From Anaerotruncus massiliensis (ex Togo et al. 2026) (GTDB lineage: Bacteria > Bacillota > Clostridia > Oscillospirales > Ruminococcaceae), in the NCBI RefSeq assembly GCF_900199635.1, contig NZ_LT962687.1, positions 1,721,501-1,785,500 on the forward strand: a stretch of DNA of 64,000 bases. Direction: 5' to 3'. The position numbers and the translations under genes were made by a program. Within the stretch, counting starts at the first letter, position 1. The number at the start of each line of letters is the position of its first letter. Of this stretch, positions 35,843 to 44,726 are shown piece after piece. Below the pieces are notes generated by a model. The model had not been told where the DNA came from. It worked only from the letters and a program-made list of their open reading frames with translations, and did no database searches.

Positions 35843-36544
35843 TTATCTTTCCTGTTGCCCGTAGTAGGCGTGCGCGCCGTGCTTGCGCAGATAGTGCCTG
35901 TCCAGCAGCACCCGCTGCATGGGCTCGAGGGTGTTCCCCGAGAGCGCCTTGCAGTGCCAGGCCATCATGGCGACCTCCTCGAGCACGACGGCGTTGTGCA
36001 CCGCCTCCATCGGGTCCTTCCCCCACGCGAAGGGGCCGTGGCTGTGGACCAGCACGCCGGGAACCGCCGCGGGGTCGAGCCCCGCGAACCGCTCGACGAT
36101 GACCGCGCCCGTCTCCCTTTCATACGCCCCGGCGATCTCCGCCGCCGTCATCCGGCGGGTGCAGGGAATCTCCCCGTAGAAGTAGTCGGCATGGGTGGTG
36201 CCGTATGCGGGGACGCCCATCCCCGCCTGGGCGAAGATGGTCGCCCACCGGCTGTGGGTGTGCACCACTCCCCCAAGTCCGGGGAACGCCCGGTAGAGCT
36301 CCAGATGGGTCGGCGTGTCGGAGGAGGGGTTGAGCGTCCCCTCCACGCGTTCGCCCGTCCCGAGCGAAACAACCACCATGTCTTCCGGACGCATCGCCTC
36401 GTACTCGACGCCCGACGGCTTAATCACCACGAGCCCCTTTTCCCGATCGACGCCCGAGACGTTCCCCCAGGTGAAGGTCACGAGCCCGTGGGCGGGCAGC
36501 CGCATGTTCGCCCGCCAGACCTCCTGTTTCAGCGCTTCCAGCAT
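35843..36544 (-). CDS. L-ribulose-5-phosphate 4-epimerase (AraD/UlaF/SgbE family)
   Basis: 233 residues, matching the AraD family length. Features: TWGNVSG near residue 26, [22 protein letters not shown], zinc His residues in [10 protein letters not shown] and [10 protein letters not shown]. Converts L-ribulose 5-phosphate to D-xylulose 5-phosphate. Start ATG 36544 is preceded by GAGGGGG. Last gene of the operon, after the UlaE-type 3-epimerase; the pair lets L-xylulose 5-phosphate enter the pentose phosphate pathway. Confidence 0.92.
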   Translation of the reverse strand: MLEALKQEVWRANMRLPAHGLVTFTWGNVSGVDREKGLVVIKPSGVEYEAMRPEDMVVVSLGTGERVEGTLNPSSDTPTHLELYRAFPGLGGVVHTHSRWATIFAQAGMGVPAYGTTHADYFYGEIPCTRRMTAAEIAGAYERETGAVIVERFAGLDPAAVPGVLVHSHGPFAWGKDPMEAVHNAVVLEEVAMMAWHCKALSGNTLEPMQRVLLDRHYLRKHGAHAYYGQQER

Positions 36545-36557
36545 GTCTTTATCCCCC

Positions 36558-37406
36558 TCAACAGTCCCCGCACCGCTCAAACTGGCGGCGCAGGAACCGG
36601 TTGTTTTCCAGAAGCCGGGCCTTCCAGTCCGGTTCCCCCGTATACCAGAATTCGGCCGTAAAGGCGCGCACCCCGAGATCGAGCGCCCTTCGCACCGCGC
36701 CGGGGAAATCCACGTGCCCGGTCCCGTAGGGGACCTCGCGGTAGACGCCCGGGCACGTCTCCTTGAGATGCATCGCCGCGATGTGCCCGCCCGCGCTGGC
36801 GAGGTCGTCGAGCACGTCGGTGCGGTAGAGCTTCGCCGCGTTGGTCATGTTGCCGATGTCGGGATAGACGGACAGGTAGGGCGAACCGATCTGCGCGACG
36901 TAGCGCATCGCCTTTTCGCAGGTGTCCATAAAGGGCGTCTCCATCGTCTCGAAACCGAGCTGCACCTTGTGCGCGGCGGCAAAGTGCACCGCCCGGCGCA
37001 GGTTCCGGAGAAAGTTCTCCCGCGTGCGCGCGTTCGATTCGCGGTAGTATTCGTCGTATCCGGCCAGCTGGATGAGCCGCACCCCGACCGCTTCGGCCAG
37101 CAGCACCGCCCCCTCGAAAATTTCCATGCCGCGCCCGGCTGTTTCGGGGTCCTCGCTGCCCAGCGGGTATCGGCGGTGGGCGCTCAGGCACATCGTCGCC
37201 ACCGGGCAGCCGGCGCGGGCGGCGCTCTCCACGAGGCGCAGCCGCTCCTCTTCGCCCCAGTCCAGCCGGGCGAGCTTCTCATCCGTCTCATCGATGCTGA
37301 TTTCGAGGCAGTCGTAACCGGCCTCACACGCAGCCGCCAGCTTTTCGGGGAGGGACAGGCTCCCGGGCATCGACTTCTCGTAGAGCCCCAGCGTGTATCC
37401 GTCCAT
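36558..37406 (-). CDS. L-xylulose-5-phosphate (hexulose) 3-epimerase, UlaE/SgbU-like
   Basis: 282 residues, xylose-isomerase-like TIM barrel. N-terminus [10 protein letters not shown] and [17 protein letters not shown] match UlaE; metal ligands are likely in [15 protein letters not shown] and MHLKETCPG with the later Glu in TAEFWYTGE. Interconverts L-xylulose 5-phosphate and L-ribulose 5-phosphate. ATG 37406 overlaps the kinase stop by one base. Confidence 0.88.
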   Translation of the reverse strand: MDGYTLGLYEKSMPGSLSLPEKLAAACEAGYDCLEISIDETDEKLARLDWGEEERLRLVESAARAGCPVATMCLSAHRRYPLGSEDPETAGRGMEIFEGAVLLAEAVGVRLIQLAGYDEYYRESNARTRENFLRNLRRAVHFAAAHKVQLGFETMETPFMDTCEKAMRYVAQIGSPYLSVYPDIGNMTNAAKLYRTDVLDDLASAGGHIAAMHLKETCPGVYREVPYGTGHVDFPGAVRRALDLGVRAFTAEFWYTGEPDWKARLLENNRFLRRQFERCGDC

Positions 37407-38920
37407 CACAGGCACCCCCAGACCGGCTCGAGCGCCTGCGCGACCTTCCGGTAGGCGCGGCGCTTCTCCCGGTAGGCGGCCGTCTTTTCCAGATCGGGTT
37501 CCACCCGTTCCCTGACCCGCACCATGCCGCCGGCCGCCGCCCGCAGGTCGGGATAATCGCCCGCCATCACGGCCGCGGCCATCGCGCAGCCGAGCGCGCC
37601 GAGCTCGGCGGTGTCGATCACCTCGACCGGCAGGCCGGTGACGTCCGCGAACAAACGCACCCACAGCGGGGATTTCGCCGCCCCGCCCGCGAGCCGGATG
37701 GCGTCTGGACGGGGGCGGTTGGCCAGCAGCCGGTCGATGTGGTCCATGTGGCAGAAGACGATTCCCTCGAGCACCGCGCGGATGATCTGCCCCTTGGTGT
37801 GGGAGCTGTCCATGCCCACCAGCGCCGCCCGGGCCCGGGGATTGAAGTTGGAGCCGAACAGGTAGGGCAGGAAAACGATCCTTTCCCCGCCGTCCGGCGC
37901 CTCCGCCGCGAGCCGGTCGGCGTATTGGTAAACCGACAGGCCCGCGGCCGCTGCCTCTTCGCGCAGCTCCTGCAAAAACATTCTGGTAAACCACTCGTGA
38001 TTTCCCGCCGAGGTGGGGCTGCTCTCTTCCACAAGATAATATCCCGGCAAACAGAATATCGAATTCATCAGCACCGAGCCGTTTTTGACCGGCTCGCGCG
38101 CGACGTATTCATTGATGCCCCAGGTTCCCGCGATCACGCAGAGGTTTTTTTCATCGGTGACGTCCATGGCGACGGCGCAGGCGTCGATGTCGAACATGCC
38201 GCCCGCGACCGGCGTGCCCTCCTTAAGCCCGGTGAGGCGCGCGGTCTCCGCCGTGACGCGCCCGCAGCGGTCGCACGAGCGGCGAAGGGGCGGCAGGCGG
38301 TCGAAAAGCTCCTCCAGCCCAAACAGGGCGAGCAGCTCGCGGTCGTAGCCGCAGGCGTCGAGGTTGACGAGGTTGGCGCCCGAAAAATCGGTGAGCTCGG
38401 CGTATGCCTCCCCCGTCAGGCGAAAGCGTATGTAATCCTTGACCGAAAAGATCCATCGAATGTTGTCAAGCAGTTCCGGCCGGTGGTCCTTCATCCAGGC
38501 GAGCAGGCTGACCTGCTGGCTGGCGAGCACCTGCTGGTAGGTCTTTCGGAAGGCGCGGTCCGCCGTCCCGTCCTCCCGCCACCGCCGCGGGTATTCCCAC
38601 GCGCGCGTGTCGGTCGAGACGATGCCCGGACAGACGGGGCGGTCATCCCTCCCCCAGAGGTAAAGCCCCTTGCCGTGCCCGGTGCAGGAGATCCCCGCAA
38701 TCCGCGCGGCGGGCACGCCGCTCTCCTCCGCCACGCGGCGGATGCAGCGGCAGTTGGCGGCGTAAAGCGCCTCCATGTCCCGCTCGGTAAAGCCCGGCGC
38801 GGGGGTCAGCAGGGGGACGCTTTCGGACGCCTGCGCGACCTCATGCCCCGCCGCGTCAAAGAGGACCGCCTTGGTGAGCGTTCCCCCGTTGTCAATTCCC
38901 AGATAAAAGCGCTGTTCCAT
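37406..38920 (-). CDS. FGGY carbohydrate kinase, L-xylulokinase (LyxK)-like
   Basis: 504 residues. ATPase N-domain GIDNGGTLTKA, GFTERDMEALY, and in the C-domain ESSPTSAGNHEWF, IVFLPYLFGSN and VFCHMDHIDRLL, a series that matches LyxK more than glycerol, xylulose or rhamnulose kinases. It would phosphorylate L-xylulose. It is followed by a UlaE-type epimerase, the expected next step. This is a homology-based guess; another ketose is possible. Confidence 0.78.
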   Translation of the reverse strand: MEQRFYLGIDNGGTLTKAVLFDAAGHEVAQASESVPLLTPAPGFTERDMEALYAANCRCIRRVAEESGVPAARIAGISCTGHGKGLYLWGRDDRPVCPGIVSTDTRAWEYPRRWREDGTADRAFRKTYQQVLASQQVSLLAWMKDHRPELLDNIRWIFSVKDYIRFRLTGEAYAELTDFSGANLVNLDACGYDRELLALFGLEELFDRLPPLRRSCDRCGRVTAETARLTGLKEGTPVAGGMFDIDACAVAMDVTDEKNLCVIAGTWGINEYVAREPVKNGSVLMNSIFCLPGYYLVEESSPTSAGNHEWFTRMFLQELREEAAAAGLSVYQYADRLAAEAPDGGERIVFLPYLFGSNFNPRARAALVGMDSSHTKGQIIRAVLEGIVFCHMDHIDRLLANRPRPDAIRLAGGAAKSPLWVRLFADVTGLPVEVIDTAELGALGCAMAAAVMAGDYPDLRAAAGGMVRVRERVEPDLEKTAAYREKRRAYRKVAQALEPVWGCL

Positions 38921-38941
38921 TGGTTTCTCCTTCCCTGCGGG

Positions 38942-39889
38942 TCAGGTTTTCTTGTACTCGAAGAACTTGCCCTCCGCACGGGGCGCCTGCGACGACTTGG
39001 AGAAGACGACGAGCGCCAGCATCGTCACGACGTAGGGGAAGACCTTGAGGGCCAGCGGCGGCACGCTTGCGAAGGAGGGCAGCAGCATGGAGATCTGCGC
39101 CATCGTCACCGCAAAGCCGAAGAAGAGGGTGGCCGCCAGGATGCGGAAGGGCTTCCACTGGCCGAAGATGAGCCCCGCGAGCGCGAGGAAGCCGAGTCCG
39201 TCGACCGAGCCGTTGCACTGGCCGGCGGTCGTCACCGTGTAGATCGCGCCGCCCAGTCCCGCGCAGGCGCCCGACAGCAGCACGCCCGCGTAGCGGATGC
39301 GCGCGACGCTGATGCCCGCGGCGTCGGCCGCCTCGGGGAATTCGCCGCAGGAGCGCAGCCGAAGACCGAAGGGGGTGCGCTCGATGACGAACCAGCTGAC
39401 GATCAGAATCACCAGCACGAACCAAGTGGTCGGGTAGGTGTCGGTCAGAAAGAGCTTGCCGATCACGGGGATGTCCTTGAGCACCGGAATGTCCACGCGG
39501 GTCATGCTGTTGACGACGATGTTGCCGGTGCCGACGAACCGCCGCGAGATGTAGAGCACAAGCGCGCCAGCCATCAGGTTGATGGCCGTTCCGCTGATCG
39601 TCTGGTCGGCGTTGAGGTTGATGCTCGCGAAGGCGTGCAGCACCGAAAAGAGGGTGCCCGCCAGCATCGCGAGCAGGATGCCCAGCCAGGCGGCGCGCGC
39701 GTTGCCCATCAACGGCCCGAAGTAGTAGACCGAAACGCCGCCGACGAAGGATCCGATGACCATCAGCCCCTCGAGGCCGATGTTGATGATGCCGCTGCGC
39801 TCGGAGAAGAGGCCGCCCAGCGCCGTGATGAGGATGGGGACGGTATAGCCCACCGCGTAGGGGGCCATCTGTTCAATGGTGTTCCACAT
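38942..39889 (-). CDS. ABC transporter permease of BMP/nucleoside type (NupQ/YufQ-like)
   Basis: 315 residues, about nine hydrophobic helices. GLFSERSGIINIGLEGLMVIG is the family signature near the N-terminus and AGLIFGQWKP lies near the C-terminus. Overlaps the other permease by 17 bases. Part of an importer together with the BMP lipoprotein and ATPase. Confidence 0.88.
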   Translation of the reverse strand: MWNTIEQMAPYAVGYTVPILITALGGLFSERSGIINIGLEGLMVIGSFVGGVSVYYFGPLMGNARAAWLGILLAMLAGTLFSVLHAFASINLNADQTISGTAINLMAGALVLYISRRFVGTGNIVVNSMTRVDIPVLKDIPVIGKLFLTDTYPTTWFVLVILIVSWFVIERTPFGLRLRSCGEFPEAADAAGISVARIRYAGVLLSGACAGLGGAIYTVTTAGQCNGSVDGLGFLALAGLIFGQWKPFRILAATLFFGFAVTMAQISMLLPSFASVPPLALKVFPYVVTMLALVVFSKSSQAPRAEGKFFEYKKT

Positions 39890-40994
39890 GTTCCCCGCTC
39901 CCTTCCGATTTGGACGGGCGTTTGCGCCCGAAGAATTTTTTGATCCGGTCGAGGTTCATCTCGATCAGCTTGCTGGTCGCCGCGAAGTAGATGACCGTGG
40001 CGATGATCGTGTCGGCGATCTCGGGCGGGATGGGCATCATGGCGTTCATGAACCCCTTGCCCGTCTGGAGGATCGCGAAGAAGATCGCGGCAAAGACGAC
40101 TCCCACCGGCGCGCAGTTGGCCAGCAGCGCGACCGCGATGCCGTCAAAGCCCTGGGAGGGCATGACGCCGATGCGCATGTTGGAGAGGTAGCCGCAGTAG
40201 AAGGTGAGCCCCGCCAGCCCGGAAAGCGCGCCCGAGATGACCATCGCGAGCACCGCGTTCTTCTGGACGTTGATGCCGCCGTATTCGGCCGCGAAGCGGT
40301 TGAAGCCGACCGCTTTCATCTCATAGCCGAGCACCGTCCGGTTGAGGATGAAGATGACCAGCGCGGTGGCGATGATCGCGATGAAGATGCCGAGGTTGAG
40401 GTTGGAGCCCTTGGTCAGCAGGGTGATCGCCTCGGTTTTCAGCGAAGCGGCCGCCGGGATGACCTGTGACTCGGTATCGATCGTGGTGGATTTGAAGTGG
40501 TCGGAGATGACGATGTAGACCACCCAGTAGGCCACCCAGTTCATCATGATGCAGGAGACGACCTCGTTGACGTTGAAGCGCGCCTTGAGAAAGCCGGGGA
40601 CCGCCGCCCACACCATGCCGCCGACGATCGACGCGGCGATGACGAGCGGCAGCAGCAGCGGCCGGGGCAGGCCGGCGGTGAGGGCCAGCACATTGGCGAG
40701 CAGGCCGCCGATCAGCATCTGGCCGGGCGCGCCGATGTTGAAGAGCCCGGTCTTGAAGGCGAAGGTGACCGAAAGGCCGGTCAGCATGAGCGGCACCGCG
40801 TAGGCGATCGTGTTGCAGATACGGGTGACGCTCTTGAGCCCTCCCTGAAAGAGGTAGGAAAACCCGGTCAGCGGGTTCGCGCCGCTCGAAAGCATGAGCA
40901 GGGCGCCCGCGACGAACCCGAGCAGGATCGAGATGACCGAAACGAGGATCTTCATCCCGCTCTTCTGTCTGGAACTAGCGTTCAACGCCGCCAC
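39873..40994 (-). CDS. ABC transporter permease of BMP/nucleoside type (NupP/YufP-like)
   Basis: 373 residues, about ten hydrophobic helices. Contains LTGLSVTFAFKTGLFNIGAPGQ, the typical loop of this family. Frame opens at GTG 40994, overlapping the ATPase by 20 bases; ATG 40955 (MKILVSV) is an alternative start with a more typical N-terminus. Heterodimer partner of the next permease. Confidence 0.87.
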   Translation of the reverse strand: MAALNASSRQKSGMKILVSVISILLGFVAGALLMLSSGANPLTGFSYLFQGGLKSVTRICNTIAYAVPLMLTGLSVTFAFKTGLFNIGAPGQMLIGGLLANVLALTAGLPRPLLLPLVIAASIVGGMVWAAVPGFLKARFNVNEVVSCIMMNWVAYWVVYIVISDHFKSTTIDTESQVIPAAASLKTEAITLLTKGSNLNLGIFIAIIATALVIFILNRTVLGYEMKAVGFNRFAAEYGGINVQKNAVLAMVISGALSGLAGLTFYCGYLSNMRIGVMPSQGFDGIAVALLANCAPVGVVFAAIFFAILQTGKGFMNAMMPIPPEIADTIIATVIYFAATSKLIEMNLDRIKKFFGRKRPSKSEGSGEHVEHH

Positions 40995-42510
40995 CGTCCT
41001 TTCCCACGCCGGCCATCATCAGGCCGACCTCGTTTTCATCGGTATCCTTCGCGAGCACTTCGCCGATCACCTGCCCGGCGTTGATCGCGACGATCCGGTC
41101 GGAAAGCTGGAGCACCTCGTCAAGTTCCAGCGAGACGAGCAGGACCGCCCGCCCGAGGTTGCGCTGTTCGACGATGCGCTTGTGGATGTACTCGATCGAC
41201 CCCACGTCGAGGCCGCGGGTCGGCTGCACGGCGATGAGCAGAACGGGCTGCTTTTCGATCTCGCGGCCGATGATCGCCTTCTGCTGGTTTCCGCCGCTGA
41301 GGCTCCCCGCCCGCGAGAGGACCCCCTCGCCCGCGCGCACGTCGTAGTCGTCCGCGATCCTCGCGGCGTAGTCGTGGATCGCGCGCTTGTTGAGCAGGCC
41401 GTGCTTCGAGAAGGGCCGCTGGCCGTAGACCTCGAGGACCATGTTTTCCTCGACGGTGTAGTCGAGCACCAGCCCCCGCTTCTGGCGGTCCTCCGGGATG
41501 TGGGAGACGCCGCGGCGGATGCGCCGCGCGATCGTCTCGTGGGTGATCTCCTCCCCGTTCAGGAGGATTTTCCCCTTCTCCGCCCTGCGCAGCCCGGTGA
41601 TCGCCTCGACCAGCTCGGACTGGCCGTTGCCGTCCACGCCCGCGATGCCGACGATCGCCCCGCCGCGCACGGTGAGGGAGAAGTCGCGCAGGCCGAGGCT
41701 CCCGTGGCTGTTCTTGACCGACAGGTCCTCTATCTGCAAAACCGGGTCTCCCGGCGTCTTTTCCTCTTTATCGATCACAAAGGAGATCTCGTGCCCGACC
41801 ATCATCTCCGCCATCTCCTGTTCGCTCGTGGCGGCGACGTCGACCGTTGCGATGTGGCGGCCGCGGCGGATGATCGTGCAACGGTCCGCGACCTCCTTGA
41901 TCTCCTTGAGCTTGTGGGTGATCAGGATGATCGATTTGCCCTCGCTGATGAGGTTTTTCATGATCGCGATGAGCTCCCGGATCTCCATCGGGGTGAGCAC
42001 CGCGGTGGGTTCGTCAAAAATCAGCACCTCGGCGTCGCGGTAGAGCATCTTGAGGATCTCCACCCGCTGCTGCATACCGACCGAGATCTCCTCGATCTTC
42101 GCGTTGGGGTCCACCTCCAGACCGTACTGCCGGGAGAGCTCCGCGATCCGCGCGGCGGCGGATTTGAGGTCCATCGTAACGCCCCTGCGCGGCTCCAGGC
42201 CGAGGACGATGTTCTCGGTCACGGTGAAGTTATGGACCAGCTTGAAGTGCTGGTGCACCATGCCGATGCCCAGCTCGTTGGCGACGTTGGGGTTGGTGAT
42301 CTGGACCTCTTTGCCCTTCACCAGGATCTGCCCCTCATCCGCCCGGTACAGCCCGAACAGGATGCTCATGAGCGTGCTTTTGCCCGCGCCGTTTTCCCCC
42401 AGCAGCGCGTGCACCTCGCCCTTTTTCAGCTGTAATGTGATGTGGTCGTTCGCGCGCAGCCCCGGGAAATCCTTCACGATGTCGCGCATTTCCACGACGT
42501 ATTCCGCCAT
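40975..42510 (-). CDS. ABC transporter ATP-binding protein, duplicated (NupO/YufO-like)
   Basis: 511 residues with two ABC domains, as in sugar and nucleoside importers. Half 1 has Walker A GENGAGKST, signature ISVGMQQRVEI and Walker B VLIFDEPTA. Half 2 has a degenerate P-loop (GVDGNGQSE), signature LSGGNQQKAI and Walker B LLIAVQPTRG. Start ATG 42510 with GGAGG upstream. Confidence 0.93.
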   Translation of the reverse strand: MAEYVVEMRDIVKDFPGLRANDHITLQLKKGEVHALLGENGAGKSTLMSILFGLYRADEGQILVKGKEVQITNPNVANELGIGMVHQHFKLVHNFTVTENIVLGLEPRRGVTMDLKSAAARIAELSRQYGLEVDPNAKIEEISVGMQQRVEILKMLYRDAEVLIFDEPTAVLTPMEIRELIAIMKNLISEGKSIILITHKLKEIKEVADRCTIIRRGRHIATVDVAATSEQEMAEMMVGHEISFVIDKEEKTPGDPVLQIEDLSVKNSHGSLGLRDFSLTVRGGAIVGIAGVDGNGQSELVEAITGLRRAEKGKILLNGEEITHETIARRIRRGVSHIPEDRQKRGLVLDYTVEENMVLEVYGQRPFSKHGLLNKRAIHDYAARIADDYDVRAGEGVLSRAGSLSGGNQQKAIIGREIEKQPVLLIAVQPTRGLDVGSIEYIHKRIVEQRNLGRAVLLVSLELDEVLQLSDRIVAINAGQVIGEVLAKDTDENEVGLMMAGVGKDGGGVER

Positions 42511-42534
42511 CACAGGTTCCCTCCTCCCAAATAA

Positions 42535-42563
42535 GGGCGGGGCGGCGGAAAGCCGCCCCGCCC
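42535..42563. terminator. strong hairpin between BMP gene and ABC genes (attenuator or stabiliser)
   Basis: Stem GGGCGGGGCGGC (42535-42546) with its complement (42552-42563). No T run follows on the minus strand, so it is more likely to stabilise the upstream mRNA, giving more binding protein than membrane subunits, than to terminate. Confidence 0.6.
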
Positions 42564-42589
42564 GTCCGTGGTCTTGGTGTGCCGGTCTT

Positions 42590-43738
42590 TTAGTTGTACG
42601 CGGAGACATCGGTCGGCTCGGCCGAAACGACGATCTCGCCGGTCTTGATCTTCTCGAGGACGGCGTCCGCCTCCTTCTGGACCTCGTCGGAGAGGTTGGG
42701 GTTGGTCTCGGGGATGCCGACGCCGCCGTTCTTGGCGTCAAAGATGATCTGCTGGCCGCCGACAAATTCGCCGTCCAGCTCCGCCTTGATCATGTCGTAG
42801 GTGGAGTTGGCGAGGTTCTTCATGGTGGAGGTCAGCGTGACGGAGCGGCCGTCCTCAAGCAGGCCGTCCTCGTACTGGTCGACGTCGCAGCCGACGACCC
42901 AGACCTCCTCGCCCTTTTCGGCGCGGGCCTTGGCCTCATTGAAGCCGCCGAGCGCGGTGGTGCCGCAGGCGCAGTAGACGAGGTTGCAGCCGGAGTTGAA
43001 GAGCTGCGCGGTGATCTGCTGGCCGAGGGCCGCGTCGCTGAAGGAGCCGGACCAGACAAAGTTTTCTTCCTTCATCTTGATGTTTGTGCCGAAGTTCTCG
43101 TTGGCGTAGATGACGCCCTGCTGGAAGCCGGTCTTGAAGAGCTTCGTCGGGGGAATCTCCTGGCCGAAGAGGGCGCCGAACTCGCCTTCCTTGAGCTGGA
43201 GGGCGCAGGCGAAGCCCGCAACAAAGCCGGACTCCTGGGCGGCGTAGTCGATGGCAGCGGTGTTCGCGGCGATCTCGGGCGCCTCGGCGCCGTCGTCCTG
43301 CGGGGCGCTGTCGAGGATGACGAATTTGCAGTCGGGATAGATCTTCTGGGCGTCAAAGATCGCCTTGGAGAAGGTGTAGCCCGGGGTGATGATCATGCGG
43401 AAGCCCGCGTCGTAGAGGTTCGCGATCTCCTGCAGGAAGCCCGCGGCGGACTGGTCGGCCGCGATGAGGTACTTGGTCTCGATGCCGAAATCCTCGGCCG
43501 CGCGGGTGATGCCCGCCCAGGTCGCCTGGTTGAAGGACTTGTCGTCGATCGTCTTGGCGTTGCAGACCATGCCGACCTTGAGCGCGGGCTTATCGGCGGG
43601 CTGCTCCGCGGGCGCCTCGGACTGCGCCGCGGAATCGGCGGGGGCCGAGGGGGTTTCGCTTCCCTGCTGGGAGCCGCAGCCGGCCAGCATGGACATGCCG
43701 ATACAGATTGCCAGGACTGTTGCAAGAATCTTTTTCAT
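42590..43738 (-). CDS. BMP-family substrate-binding lipoprotein (nucleoside-type)
   Basis: 382 residues. Signal peptide with lipobox LAGC (Cys21), a Ser/Pro/Glu linker, then the BMP fold: KVGMVCNAKTIDDKSFNQATW, MIITPGYTFSKAI, YAAQESGFVAGFA and VVGCDVDQYEDG. The family binds purine and pyrimidine nucleosides. Start ATG after GGGAGGA. Encoded directly upstream of the matching ATPase and two permeases and downstream of a nucleoside hydrolase. Confidence 0.93.
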   Translation of the reverse strand: MKKILATVLAICIGMSMLAGCGSQQGSETPSAPADSAAQSEAPAEQPADKPALKVGMVCNAKTIDDKSFNQATWAGITRAAEDFGIETKYLIAADQSAAGFLQEIANLYDAGFRMIITPGYTFSKAIFDAQKIYPDCKFVILDSAPQDDGAEAPEIAANTAAIDYAAQESGFVAGFACALQLKEGEFGALFGQEIPPTKLFKTGFQQGVIYANENFGTNIKMKEENFVWSGSFSDAALGQQITAQLFNSGCNLVYCACGTTALGGFNEAKARAEKGEEVWVVGCDVDQYEDGLLEDGRSVTLTSTMKNLANSTYDMIKAELDGEFVGGQQIIFDAKNGGVGIPETNPNLSDEVQKEADAVLEKIKTGEIVVSAEPTDVSAYN

Positions 43739-43766
43739 CTTTTTTCCTCCCTGAAACGGTTGTTAT

Positions 43767-44702
43767 TTAAGCAAACAGCTTGAACAGGCGTTCCTTATAG
43801 AGCTTGCTGTTTACCTGCTGACAGATTTTGGCGTTGCTCTCCCGGTGGAGCTGGCGCTGCTTGTCGATCGAGAAGTACCCGTAGGTCATCTCCGCCTTCG
43901 TCTCGATGTCGCAGTAGGCGTCATAGACCGGGCCCATGACCTCGGGATAGACGACCGCCATCATGATGACGCTGTCGATCACGCCGTAGCTTTCGTCGCC
44001 GTATTTCTTCTTTTCATAGGCGCGCAGGCCGGCGGTGCAGTCGACACAGAAATCCGCGACGCGGCTGTGCAGGCCGCGCAGGTATGCGATGTCGCCGGGA
44101 GTGATCGCCGTGTCGCCCCGGCAGACGTCCCACGTCACCCAGGTCGCGTCCATGCCCGAATCGAGCACGATCTTGGCCGCCTCGGCGTCGACATAGACGT
44201 TGAATTCGGCGGCGGGGGTCGCGTTGCCCTGGTCCATGCCCGTCGCGCCCATGATGTAGACCTTTTTGACGTTTTCGGCGATGCGCGGCTCCTTGAGGTA
44301 CGCCATCGCCAGGTTGGTCAGCGGGCCGAGGGTGACGATCTCGATCTCGCCGGGATTCTGCATCACCGTGTCGATGATCGCGTCCATCGCGTGGCCCTTC
44401 GCCTCCGAAAGCGGCGGGTAGGGCAGGTTGAGGTCGCTCAGCCCGTCCTTGCCGTGCACGTAGTCGGCGGTGAAGAGCTTGGGCCGCACCAGCGGCCGGG
44501 CCATGCCCCGGTAGACGGGCGGCGCGTAGGTGCCCGCCACGTCGACGGCGATCAGCGCGTTCTTGACGCACAGGTCGAGCGGCACGTTGCCGCAGACGAC
44601 GGTGATCGCCTCCACCTTGACCTCGTCCACCGCGCGCAGCGCGGCGATGAGCGCCCAGACGTCGTCCGAGCCGGTATCGGTGTCGATTAGAAGCCTTCTC
44701 AT
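43767..44702 (-). CDS. inosine/uridine-preferring nucleoside hydrolase family protein
   Basis: 311 residues. Calcium-binding Asp cluster DTDTGSDD at residues 7-14, VCGNVPLD, VTLGPLTNLAMA and the EFNVYVDAEAA region. The usual catalytic His of the C-terminal loop cannot be assigned with certainty. The enzyme splits the N-glycosidic bond of nucleosides to base and sugar. Start ATG 44702, GGAGG upstream. Its position between a sugar isomerase and a nucleoside-type importer suggests that it releases the sugar that the operon metabolises. Confidence 0.88.
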   Translation of the reverse strand: MRRLLIDTDTGSDDVWALIAALRAVDEVKVEAITVVCGNVPLDLCVKNALIAVDVAGTYAPPVYRGMARPLVRPKLFTADYVHGKDGLSDLNLPYPPLSEAKGHAMDAIIDTVMQNPGEIEIVTLGPLTNLAMAYLKEPRIAENVKKVYIMGATGMDQGNATPAAEFNVYVDAEAAKIVLDSGMDATWVTWDVCRGDTAITPGDIAYLRGLHSRVADFCVDCTAGLRAYEKKKYGDESYGVIDSVIMMAVVYPEVMGPVYDAYCDIETKAEMTYGYFSIDKQRQLHRESNAKICQQVNSKLYKERLFKLFA

Positions 44703-44726
44703 AGTGTTCCTCCTTTGTTCTGCCGC

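Noticed and set aside
33222-35864. Long plus-strand open frame opposite the diguanylate cyclase
   Set aside because: Antisense artefact of GC-rich third positions; the minus strand carries GGDEF and PAS motifs.
36558-37994. Longer reading of the 3-epimerase, starting at 37994
   Set aside because: The extra N-terminal part runs out of frame through the kinase gene; the family-like start is ATG 37406.
37739-39943. Long plus-strand open frame across kinase and permease genes
   Set aside because: It spans two well-supported minus genes and their spacer and has no family features.
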